Below, piece after piece: positions 55,432 through 64,000 of a stretch of DNA of 64,000 nucleotides (position 1 is its first letter; each line of letters starts with the position of its first letter). Under the pieces are notes generated by a model, which was given only the letters and a program-made list of their open reading frames with translations, did not search any database and was not told where the DNA came from. The position numbers were made by a program, and so were the translations under genes. Origin of the DNA: Leptidea sinapis (lineage: Eukaryota > Arthropoda > Insecta > Lepidoptera > Pieridae); NCBI RefSeq assembly GCF_905404315.1, contig NC_066280.1, forward strand, positions 13,091,001-13,155,000, given 5' to 3'.

Positions 55432-55800
55432 TAATAGCCTGAGGGCGGTCGCTGCATTCCTAATCTGTGGTATCATTAAGGTCATTTATGTTATAGTAAC
55501 CTTTACCACACAAACGTTTTTTAACAATTCTTTCGAATAACTTAATACATTTGTTTTGAACATTATTTGGGATCTCAGTTGTAAAAGCATATATACATCG
55601 CCCAGCAAAAGTCTCACTAACTCGACTTAGCCGACTACTAGGAATTATAAGTTTATCTTGTTCCTGGTGTTAACAGTATGGTTATAACAGTTTCTAACAA
55701 ATTCACATTTGTGCCTATGAACATACATTAAATTATCAAGAATATATTGAGAGGCAACATTTAAGATGTTTATTTCTATAAATTTTGCTCTCAATGATTC
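55432..55800 (-). mobile_element. LINE-C 3' end (reference copy)
   Basis: On the minus strand NILNVASQYIL, NTRNKDKL, SRLSRVSETFAG and KNVCVVKGYYNI-like segments precede CCTGAGGGCGGTCGCTGC (plus-strand reading of the UTR). It is uninterrupted where the 8.5-kb copy carries an insertion. Confidence 0.6.
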
Positions 55801-55804
55801 TTCG

Positions 55805-55925
55805 GCGAAACAGTGCGGTTTTCGCGGAACTTTTTGCCATGTTCAAACCAAACTTTGGAATAAACTTAATTGGCGCAGTGTTGTCAGATAGGTACGAGAT
55901 GGAAACTTTGAAAAGCGTACAAACC
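55805..55925 (+). mobile_element. degraded LINE-A-like scrap
   Basis: ACAGTGCGGTTTTCGCGGAA and GGTACGAGATGGAAACTTTG align loosely with the LINE-A segment for TVRFSRSFLPR to GRYDMGTF. Confidence 0.4.
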
Positions 55926-56094
55926 ATAGACTTATAAACAAACTAGCTGACTAGACAGACTACGTAATAAATGGAATACTGTATTTTTTATGAATTTGTC
56001 AATAATATTTAATGCGATCAATAATTATTTCGTAAAATATGCTCCCTGTTGCTATAATGGAATTGTTTCACAGCAGAACTGTCAATCCATTTAA

Positions 56095-56375
56095 TTTCCT
56101 AGTATGCAAATATTGGGTTTGAGCAGGTTATCAACTGTAAAGTAGATCCTGTAGATGAAGCCACAACCTGAGAGTTGAACGAAGCATACAAGATTTTATT
56201 AACGATACGTCACTCGAACGGTAAGCTCAGTTGGCAGAGCACTCGCACGGAACGCGAGAGGTCGTTGGTTCAAGTCCCGCATCGTTCATAAAATTTTGTT
56301 TTCAAATGTCATTTGAGTATTAATCCTAGAAGTGAGGGTTATCACTTTAAAAACACAATAAATTGTTTAAAATCT
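56095..56375 (+). mobile_element. tRNA-derived SINE
   Basis: GAACGGTAAGCTCAGTTGGC (A box), AGCACTCGCACGGAACGCGA, GTTGGTTCAAGTCCCGCATC (B box), then CATAAAATTTTGTTTTC and AGAAGTGAGGGTTATCAC. The best-preserved plus-strand copy. Confidence 0.75.
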
Positions 56376-56409
56376 CTCATAGAAAATATTATGTCCATAC
56401 AAAACATAT

Positions 56410-56563
56410 TTCTGGGACAGTTTCTTGCGCCGCTTCTACTCTCTCAGAGCGCCATTTGTTTCCGAAGCGGTAGTAGTATCTAGTAGTTATTAGAAATGAC
56501 ATCAAAAAGAATTCTAAAGGAATCAATTTTGAGAAAATACATGCCTTTTATGCCTTTTAATAT
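56410..56563 (+). mobile_element. LINE-B 3' terminal scrap
   Basis: CTTGCGCCGCTTCTACTCTC, AGCGCCATTTGTTTCCGAAG, ending ATGCCTTTTATGCCTTTT. Opposite strand to the other copies. Confidence 0.7.
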
Positions 56564-56584
56564 GTATTGGAAATAAAAGTAATG

Positions 56585-56725
56585 ATGGGTCCTAAATCGA
56601 AATAGAAACTATCCTATCTCTTAAGTTGGACTAAATTGCACTCCACGAAGTAATCCCCATTTTAATCCGTTCATTTGTTCAGGATTCCACTGAAAATAAA
56701 CATCAGGACACTGGATTTTATTAAC
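56585..56725 (+). repeat. dispersed repeat, copy 2 (partner of 47.8 kb)
   Basis: ACTATCCTATCTCTTAA, CACTCCACGAAGTAATC, CATCAGGACACTGGATTTTA. Confidence 0.5.
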
Positions 56726-56848
56726 ATAATAACATAAACCGTCAAGAAATCATTTCAATTATGCGCTATTTTGGCGATTTCTTGGGATAGCGGCCTTAAA
56801 CCACTAGCGAACGCACTATCCGCTAGTATATTCTAAGTTAATGGTAAA

Positions 56849-56992
56849 CCAGTGGTTCCTTTCCACAGGATGCCGGCTAGATTATGGATACCATTTCTGC
56901 CGTGAAGCAGTAATGTGTAAACATTACTGTGTTTCGTTCTGAAGGGCGCAATAGCTAGTAAAATTACTGGGCAAATCAAACTTAAAATCTTA
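56849..56992 (+). mobile_element. SINE-A 5' half
   Basis: CCAGTGGTTCCTTTCCACAG to GGGCAAATCAAACTTAAAAT. The 3' half is missing, which is unusual for a retroposon and implies a later deletion. Confidence 0.8.
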
Positions 56993-57197
56993 CTTATTTT
57001 TTTAAACTCTCGGTGATTCATAGTGCCGTTTTGTGCCTTTTTTTATCCTCGCGAATTTCGCGGAAATTTGGGTGAATCGTGAGTCGTGACATTATACCGG
57101 CCTCTCAAACTAAAAAGAGAATAATGTTTTTGTGTATTGCAAAACATTTCAGAACTTTGTTCTTACTTCGTTTGTGTCTTCGTATGTTATACTAATA

Positions 57198-57504
57198 CTA
57201 GCTGACCCAGCAAACGTTGTATTGCCGATATTAAAATCGCGATACAAAAGTAACTGTTGATCGTAGATGGGTGAAAATTTGAAGTTGTGTGTATTTTTTA
57301 ATGCTGATTCATAATCAAACAAATTTAAAAATGAAAAAATGTAAAAAAATGGCGTGGACCACCCTTAACATTTAGGGGGATGAAAAATAGATGTCCGATT
57401 CTCAGACCTACCCAATGTGCACTCAAAATTTCATGAGAATCGGTCAAGCCGTTTCGAAGGACTTTAACTACAAACACCGCGACATGAGAATTTTATTTAT
57501 TAGA
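57198..57504 (-). mobile_element. non-autonomous Helitron, 307 bp
   Basis: On the minus strand A|TCTAATAAATAAAATTCTCA ... AACGTTTGCTGGGTCAGCTAG|T. The 5' part matches the truncated copy at 19620. Confidence 0.75.
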
Positions 57505-59064
57505 TAGTAGTATTCGTTAGCTGTTCATGTTTTATTCACAAAATACATCACTTAAAGCAAGTCAATCAATCAATGAAGAACATATTATTTCGGAGGTAAA
57601 TTGCATTACACTTGAAATATGTTATTTTTTGATACAGCTCGTTCAAAGGCAGCTTTCCTTAGAGAAGAACGAGCAAGAAACTCTAAGGTTTCTCTTCCGA
57701 AAACAGAATGGTCAAGTTCTTGGACAATGTTCAATGGACAAGTTCTTATCACTATAACATATAACCTATCACTATAGGTCCTACCTAGTATCTATTCCTG
57801 TCTCCCAACTGTACAGTTTCACCTTTTTGTAAATAATTATAACTAATCTATTTAAATTATGCTTACTAAATTTTTTCGAGATATAAACATACCTGTTTTA
57901 TATATTTGTATCAATTCTCAAATATGACTGTTAACAATTACGAGCTACCCTGGGTAGTGTTTCCAGTCCGGTAGGACAATTTTTGTTAGTGCAAAAAAGG
58001 CGCATAGTAAAAAAGACCGTCTACGCAACTATGGTTCCTTTACTGCTGCAAGAGTGTGGGCCACGGCAAATATTTACCACCAATCAGGTGATCCCATCAT
58101 TTAGGTTTAGGAATACAGAACGTTGAAGGTCTACTAGGTTTTTACTGAAATAATATACCAACAAAGTAAATAAATGAGGATAAGCGATGAACGCAAGCGA
58201 GCCTAAACAATTAGTAAAACAACCTACGGGTAAAGCTTTGGCAATAGTTAATGAGTTCAACGATCAACACAACCTACATGTTGAAGTAATGAACTTCGAA
58301 ATTGGGCCATATTCCTGAGCACCTACGCTCTCGACCAGAAACGCCAACGCGACAATGCCTTCAAAGGAACCTAAAGCAAATAAAACACCATTTACAAACG
58401 GCAAATAAACGGTGAAAGAATTCTTTGATCCGTGTGGACTCAATTTTATACAAATAAGAAATTCTCAAATAATTTTGCGCTATTTTACAATCGATTCAAG
58501 TTATTATTATTAAGAACATAACTAGCCGAGTCCCACGGCTTGATATTGTGATTTCTGCAAGAAGTAGGCATATTTTTAATGAACATTGCACCGTTGTATC
58601 AGAAAGTTTTGTATAAATGAGGCCCTGGACTATTGTAATAATTAAAAAACTGCGATTATTTAAAAGTAAAAAGACTTCCTTTCGATATCCATCCACATTT
58701 TAATGAGAGGATCTGTGGCGGAATTATTTTCCTGCAATGATTTTTTACAACACATTTGTTGGCTTTAAACCGGACGAGACTTAATATATCATTTATAGAT
58801 GATGGAACTTCTAACGGCACCACCTACTGCTGGCACAACTAATTCAAGTGCGGTCGTCTGTTGGACGATTAAAAAAGAATCGGTCTTCCTTCGACGGATG
58901 TTACGTATGTGTGAGATACAGCCGGCAGCCAAACGAATAGTGGAGTAATGAGGATCCTGTTGGTTACCTAATCTACGGGTACAGAACTCTGACAATGTAA
59001 TGACTATTGAAATGTGCTAAATCTAATCTACTTAAATAGAGATCGTATGAGTAATGATTATTCA
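57505..59064. other. AT-rich, mostly unassigned
   Basis: 57660-57705 repeats the phrase seen near 5800 (AGCAAGAAACTCTAAGGT). A 76-codon plus-strand frame at 57527-57757 overlaps it and shows no motif. No gene supported. Confidence 0.35.
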
Positions 59065-59315
59065 AAATAGGATGTCACACCACTTATTGAAAGTCAAAAA
59101 CCGCCACCCATTCCAAAACGAATGCCTCAGTCCTGAGGATAATGGGCGCAACAACATCAGGCGAGTTTTTTTTTTTCAATAAAAAAAATGTGTTTATAAA
59201 AGTACTATTGTACAATTATTATATTTATTAAAACTTATTATATTTTAATAGCCTGAGGGCGGGAATGGAGCGCATTCCCAATCTACGGTATCATTAAGAA
59301 AATCATTATATTGTC
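59065..59315 (-). mobile_element. LINE-C 3' UTR fragment
   Basis: GTCACACCACTTATTGAAAG, AACCGCCACCCATTCC and AATAGCCTGAGGGCGGGAAT match 8.5 and 55.4 kb. Confidence 0.55.
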
Positions 59316-59664
59316 TCATCATTTGATAGATATGTATATATATATCTAATTGATGATACAAACAATGTATTTCCGCTCAAATCTATGCATCAGCATGTAA
59401 ATCACTCGTAGCTACTTTAATATTATTTCGTCCGTCACCTGGGTGGGAAAAATTAACCACTTTAGTAATCCGACTTCAAGAAGGCAGGCGTTTAGGAAGA
59501 ATTCAGAGCCCACAGCCTAAGTCCATCCAAAATATAAGTAAAATTCACTAGAACAAACAAAATTCAGATTATTGGTGATGGGTCTGTTATTCGCTTTTGT
59601 CGTAAATCCGTGTGATTGACGTGTGAAAGTGTTTAATGTAAATCTAATTGAAATGATATATTCT
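59316..59664. other. unassigned
   Basis: ATATGTATATATATATC and a partly inverted flank near 59325-59355 (TCATCATTTGATAG / CTAATTGATGATA). Otherwise nothing. Confidence 0.35.
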
Positions 59665-60075
59665 TAAAATTGATTCCTTTAGAATTCTTTTTGATGTCAT
59701 TTCTGATATACTAGATACTACTACCGCTTCGGAAGCAAATGGCGCTCTGAGAGAGGAGAAGCGGCGCAAGAAACTCAATATACAATATTGTACAGTCATT
59801 TCTATCATATATCATATAAAATAATCACAATCTAGTCCCAGGATGTCTTATCATTTAGATATTCAGCTGTCGAGTAATAGGATTTACGACAGAGCCATTT
59901 TTTTATAAAACATTTAAATTCATTTATAGATTATGCCTGAACAGTGGCTGGGACTTTATTATAGAAGTGTATACATTTACCCTTAAAGCTATTATGTATC
60001 TTATGAAGCCTACTAGAATTAGTTACAAGTAATCCCTTATTTGTAGTGATAATAATGAAAATCACTATTAAGAGC
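59665..60075 (-). mobile_element. LINE-B 3' end, tail missing
   Basis: The minus strand reads KGLLVTNSSRLHKIHNSFKG and KCIHFYNKVPATVQA, then the UTR to AAAGGAATCAATTTT. The terminal ATGCCTTTT repeats are absent. Confidence 0.7.
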
Positions 60076-61251
60076 AATAACTTGCCTAGTTGTGAGACGT
60101 ACCTCGCTGTGAACATTAAACGCACAGAGAAATGTGATCTGTTGTGGTTCTCTGACACGCTGATTACATTACAATCCACCTCGTTTATGTGTTCCACTTG
60201 CGCTCTGAACCTTTGTTACAATGCAACAAATATGGGAGCGTTGTGCCACGAAAAGTCACCAACTGTGAACGTCGTTAAGACATCTTATGTTACTCTCGAA
60301 ATACTTACGAGAATATTCCGAATAATAAGTCGTATCTGGAAATCATTTGAATTCCTCAATTCGATAGTTATTTGAATTTGGCCTTTTGCCTACTGAGTCT
60401 TAAATTGTTTTTTGTGTTTGCGCAAACGAGTTTGTGATTCGCCTGAGACAAATGGATTATGCTCTTTTTTGCAACGCCATAAGAAGCACAATGAAGCTAC
60501 CGTTCTTTGGCAAGATTGTTCTCCGTTGTTTTGTTCTAAGTATCTACAAAAATCGGCTTGAAATTAATTACGAAATCGCTATCTGCGGAACTGATTGGAA
60601 ATTGATTTTGCCTGTTGCTTGCTTACTCATTTCAGCAACATCAACATAATCTTTTTTTAAATCTGTGATTACTTATTGCTCCTTGCATGTTTTAACAATT
60701 TTATGTGTAGATAAATTAAATTTTTATACCAAACTGTTATAAGCCATGGGCGTAAGGGGGGTAAAGTCTTACTACATATTTAAACTCATACTCAAATCTT
60801 TTTCTAAAAGACTATTATTTGTACCAGACAAATTTACTAATTAATGGACATAGTTTGTGTGCATAGGTCAGATAGATATATAGGTCGAAGGATTGTTTTA
60901 CGGCATTCGGTGGAGATTACGCTTCCCATAAAAGACTTTTCAAACATTTAATGTAATGTACTATCAATTTTTTTTTGATGATAGTAGAACTAGGCTCCAG
61001 TAATACTATGCGCCATGTCTTGGTGATAAAATTTGGTGGGTATGATCACTTACGAAATTGTAACAAGAACCCATAAAGATATACTAGCATTCCATAAAAT
61101 ATACAAAGTACTCTTAGCAGATGGATATACAAAAATAAGCGCATGGTCCATTGTATTGTATCCAATGAAAGTGAGTCGATCTCCAGTCATACAACTTGTT
61201 ACTGCTCTTTCACGATTCAAAACAATAGACCTCTTAAAGTACCCTTTTTTT
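60076..61251. other. unassigned; two short open frames
   Basis: Plus-strand frames at 60046-60375 and 60434-60649 (71 codons, MIRLRQMDYALFCNAIRSTM ...) have no recognised motif and do not recur. They may be decayed transposon or exon sequence. I do not call genes. Confidence 0.3.
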
Positions 61252-61540
61252 GTTTTTTTTTTAAGAAAATAAGAGACGAGACGAGTAGGACGTTCAGCTG
61301 ATGGTAATTGATACGCCCTACCCATGACAATGCAGTGTCGCTCAGGATGGCACTGCAATAGCGCTCGTCACCTTGAGACATAAGATGTTAAGTCTCATTT
61401 GCCCAGTAATTTCCCTAGCTACGGTGCCCTTCAGACCGAAATACAGTAATGATTACACATTACTGCTTCACGGCAGAAATAGGTGCCGTTGTGGTACCCA
61501 CAATCTAGCCGGCTTCTTGTGCCAAAGAGCCTCCCACTGG
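61252..61540 (-). mobile_element. SINE-A copy, near full length
   Basis: Long T run, GACGAGACGAGTAGGACGTT, the body with a ~25-bp deletion near 61346, ending GAGCCTCCCACTGG. Confidence 0.9.
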
Positions 61541-61892
61541 TCCCTATAGTGCCTTCCACATCCATGCCTCTGTCGACAAATTGCAAGACTGTACGAATCC
61601 TAAAAGCTAGTTCAACGCTCTCATTGAGTCACGCAAACTCGCACGAAGCTAATTTCGAAAGTGTGTTAATTTCAACGATACGGATTGAGCAGCTATAATT
61701 TTTACTGCTCACTTACACCATAACTACATTTATTTTGTAACATTTTAAATAAGAATTGAATTAAAAAAATATGAGCCTTACGGGACAATGGTTAGGGCTC
61801 TCTTCTAACTGCTATCCAACTTGTATTTGTTTATTTATAAAGGCATTATTACAACATTAAAACTATTACTAATTAATTTACAATATTTTATA
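61541..61892. other. unassigned
   Basis: No feature supported. Confidence 0.35.
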
Positions 61893-62712
61893 TATCATCC
61901 CACTTCTGGGCAAAGGCCTCCCCCTTCTTCTTCCATTCCAGACCACATATTCGCGAAATCTTGAGCAATTGCCAATTCCGTGGCCATCTGGAGGGCAAAG
62001 CCAAACTGGCTTCAAAGAAACTGGGCGTCATAAATAGAGCACGGCAATACTTCAAGCCGGCCCACATTATAGCGCTCTACAAAGCGCAGGTCCGGCCTCA
62101 CATGGAGTATTGCTGTCATCTCTGGTCTGGCGCACCCCAGTATCAGCTCGATCCATTTGACCGCGTGCAACGCAGAGCAGCTCGAATTGTCGGGGACCCA
62201 GTACTCTGTGAACGGCTGGATCACTTGGCGTTGCGTAGAGACGTCGCTTCATTGTGTGTCTTCTACCGCATTTATCACGGGGAGTGTTCCGAAGAGCTGT
62301 TCAACCTGATTCCTGCCGCCGAATTTCACTTTCGCACGACACGCCACAAGTTACGATATCATCCCCACCATCTGGATGTGTGGCGGTCCTCCACAGTGCG
62401 GTTTTCAAGGAGCTTTCTTCCTCGTACCACGAAGCTGTGGAATGAGCTTCCTTGTGCGGTGTTTCCGGGACGATACGACATGGGTACCTTCAAGAAAAGC
62501 GCGTACACCTTCCTTAAAGGCCGGCAACGCTCTTGTGATTCCTCTGGTGTTGCAGGAGAGTGTGGGCGGCGGTGATCACTTAACACCAGGTGACCCGTAC
62601 GCTCGTTTGTCCTCCTATTCCATAAAAAAAAAAAACATGATCACTCCTTCTTAATTTACTAGATCGTCTCTCCATCTAGTACCAGGTCCACCGCTTCTTC
62701 TTTTGGCGTCTA
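61893..62712 (-). mobile_element. LINE-D 3' fragment split by LINE-A
   Basis: CCACTTCTGGGCAAAGGCCT ... ATTCGCGAAATCTT (to ~61960) and AGATCGTCTCTCCATCTAGT (from 62661) are contiguous in the 36.2-kb copy (GATCTTGACCAGATCGTCGG). Confidence 0.6.
61955..62635 (+). pseudogene. LINE-A C-terminal half, best-preserved copy
   Basis: About 200 codons are open from MSNCQFRGHLEGKAKLASKK to a stop at 62573-62575, the full region after the RT core: RARQYFKPAHIIALYKAQVR, PHMEYCCHLWSGAPQYQLDP, RVQRRAARIVGDPVLCERLD, SLCVFYRIYHGECSEELFNL, RTTRHKLRYHPHHLDVWRSS and PRTTKLWNELPCAVFPGRYD to FLKGRQRSCDSSGVAGECGR. The complete 3' tail follows (GGTGATCACTTAACACCAGG, CGCTCGTTTGTCCTCCTATT, CCAT and 12 A). There is no endonuclease or YxDD, so the copy is dead on arrival, but the unbroken frame and clean tail mark a young insertion. 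It starts at almost the same LINE-A position as the copy at 4053. Confidence 0.9.
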
Positions 62713-62924
62713 ATGGATACCAATTTGTTGGTATTTGTACATTATTTTTATCTTACTTGTATCTTACTTTGGTCAAAATTGTAAAAGGCCAATAGGACAT
62801 TAAATATATAATTGCTATCATCAGTTTAAGAATCTTTCATTTACTCTCACTTAAGTTAGGACCAGTCGGCTGTAAAACATCGACGTTTGGCCTCTTTGAG
62901 CCTCTAATCAAACACTTTTTATTT

Positions 62925-63230
62925 TGCTACGCTATTTTAGAAATTGTTCAAATCCAAAATACCACCCGTATCACGTCTTGTTTTCGACAACCGCCCGTAT
63001 TTTCAATAAATTTCTTGCCACGCACAGCCTCTTTGTGGAATCAATTACCAGCTGCTGTTTTCTCGAACCGTTACGACTTAGGTATCTTCAAGAAAAGAGC
63101 ATACTCCCACCTTAAAGGCCGCCAACGCATCTCTTGATGACAGCAGTCGTGTAGAGATTTCGATTGCGGATGTCCATGGGCGGTTGCCTCACTAGTCCCA
63201 TTTCGTGAGCCTCTTTCCCGTTTGCCGGAA
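62925..63230 (+). pseudogene. LINE-E, another CR1/Jockey-like LINE, 3' end
   Basis: The plus strand encodes SNPKYHPYHVLFSTTARIFN, then, after a one-base frame change near 63015, NFLPRTASLWNQLPAAVFSN and RYDLGIFKKRAYSHLKGRQR with a stop at 63135-63137. The PRTxxLWNxLP and LKGRQR motifs parallel LINE-A but the DNA is different, so it is a distinct family. The 3' UTR contains CCATGGGCGGTTGCCTCACT and GTGAGCCTCTTTCCCGTTTG, resembling the LINE-A tail in layout. Only the tail of the polymerase is present, so it is non-functional. Confidence 0.7.
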
Positions 63231-63649
63231 TTTACAGGAATAAATTAATGGTTTTCAGTTTAAATACGTTTCATACATTGTGCTGTAGCTATAAAATAAT
63301 AAATAAATAAATCATAATAACAAAAACGAATAATTCAACAACTATTATGGTGTGATTTAATGATAAGATTAGAAAATGATATTTCTGGTTATCTCTGAAA
63401 GGCTTGTCGATGACAACACTGAACAATTAGCCTGTTCGATAATTGATTATTGACTCGGCTCAAGGTCCGTTCACTATCACTTCCCTCGAGCGGTGTCGCT
63501 GCGCCCAATAAGGTAAAAGTCGAGCAGACCTTGACTTGTTTCAATATTGTCAGCACCTTTTTGTTGTCATTGTAGCGCGGCAATACTGCTAGGCTGATAG
63601 TGTCTTACATTTCAGCCAATTTTAAAAGAATTTGGAAACCGTAGACTTC
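63231..63649. other. AT-rich stretch, nothing recognised
   Basis: No feature supported. Confidence 0.4.
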
Positions 63650-63948
63650 CGGCCGTTCCCAATATACTATCTACACATCTCATAGAGATAAATAACTACT
63701 TTCTACTGTCAGAAATTAGCTGTCAATAATCTGAAGCGGTCCCAATATACCCGATAAGTCATTCTTATCGCCTTAAATTGGGACGCGTGATTTGACATTT
63801 CAATACAAACTTCTATCGCTGGTAAGCTTTACGTCGTCCCATTGACAGACAGCGTGTATGGATAAGGTGAGTTACCGTCGATGAGTTTATTGGGACGGAA
63901 AAGTCAACGATTTTTATCTCAAGTAAGACTGAATATTGGGAACGGCCG
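63650..63948 (+). mobile_element. MITE-X copy 4
   Basis: CGGCCGTTCCCAATATAC to GAATATTGGGAACGGCCG. Matches the other copies throughout, with small losses near the right end. Confidence 0.85.
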
Positions 63949-64000
63949 TAAGAATAATGAATATACTTACGCGTAGACAATGATAACGTGATTACAACCA

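Noticed and set aside
60046..60375. 109-codon ORF as a gene
   Set aside because: It begins inside a LINE-B copy and shows no recognisable domain.
1..64000. Prokaryotic genes, operons, ribosome binding sites, CRISPR arrays
   Set aside because: Composition, splice-like signals, LINEs, SINEs and mariner relics indicate an insect nuclear genome; the only regularly spaced repeats are the head-to-tail minisatellites without unique spacers.
1..64000. LTR retrotransposons or endogenous viral sequences
   Set aside because: No paired LTRs, primer-binding sites, gag/protease/integrase motifs or viral proteins were recognised.

Overview
The window looks like AT-rich nuclear DNA from a lepidopteran insect (butterfly or moth). 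No complete host protein-coding gene, operon, rRNA or CRISPR array can be supported. What is recognisable is mostly a dense graveyard of transposable elements: non-LTR retrotransposons of several families, a very abundant short retroposon (here SINE-A, about 17 pieces), tRNA-derived SINEs, Helitrons with A|TC...CTAG|T termini, DD34D mariner and maT-like transposase relics, a PIF/Harbinger element, P-element-like MITEs carrying THAP-domain remnants, several other inverted-repeat elements and two related minisatellite arrays. The lepidopteran assignment rests on the kinds of families present and is an inference, not a database result. Family names such as SINE-A, LINE-A to LINE-E and MITE-X are local labels defined only by comparing copies inside this window.

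Layout. 0-9 kb: SINE-A pieces, LINE-A/B/C 3' ends, a LINE-A copy nested inside a SINE-A copy (3.9-4.9 kb), a P-like MITE (6.7 kb) and a Helitron with a RepHel zinc-finger remnant (7.5 kb). 10-15 kb: two 99/100-bp minisatellites in opposite orientation, a LINE-D insertion with a 13-bp target duplication, and the longest LINE-A copy (about 2.5 kb, minus strand, frameshifted). 15-21 kb: a 1-kb foldback element, a possible host gene fragment with a 30-nt exon (17.4-18.7 kb), a maT-like relic and a cluster of tRNA-SINEs. 21-29 kb: MITE-X, a 1.7-kb inverted-repeat element hosting several insertions, a Harbinger element inserted in an older repeat, a perfect 54-bp palindrome and a dead mariner. 30-36 kb: an RTE-like reverse transcriptase fragment, Helitrons and the full-length P-like MITE. 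36-64 kb: further LINE-D, SINE-A, MITE-X, P-like, LINE-B and LINE-C copies, the 5' head of LINE-A (42.3 kb) and a well-preserved LINE-A 3' half (62 kb).

How the parts fit together. The last ~56 bp of SINE-A resembles the last ~56 bp of LINE-A, and long SINE-A copies share a 5' head with the LINE-A 5' end. SINE-A is therefore best read as a non-autonomous derivative mobilised by LINE-A or a close relative. Two different P-like MITE families each retain the start of a THAP DNA-binding domain, so they probably descend from P-type transposons whose autonomous copies are not in this window. Nested insertions (LINE-A in SINE-A, SINE-A in LINE-D, LINE-A in LINE-D, Harbinger in repeat V, MITE-X in another repeat) give a relative chronology: LINE-D and repeat V are older, SINE-A and LINE-A younger.
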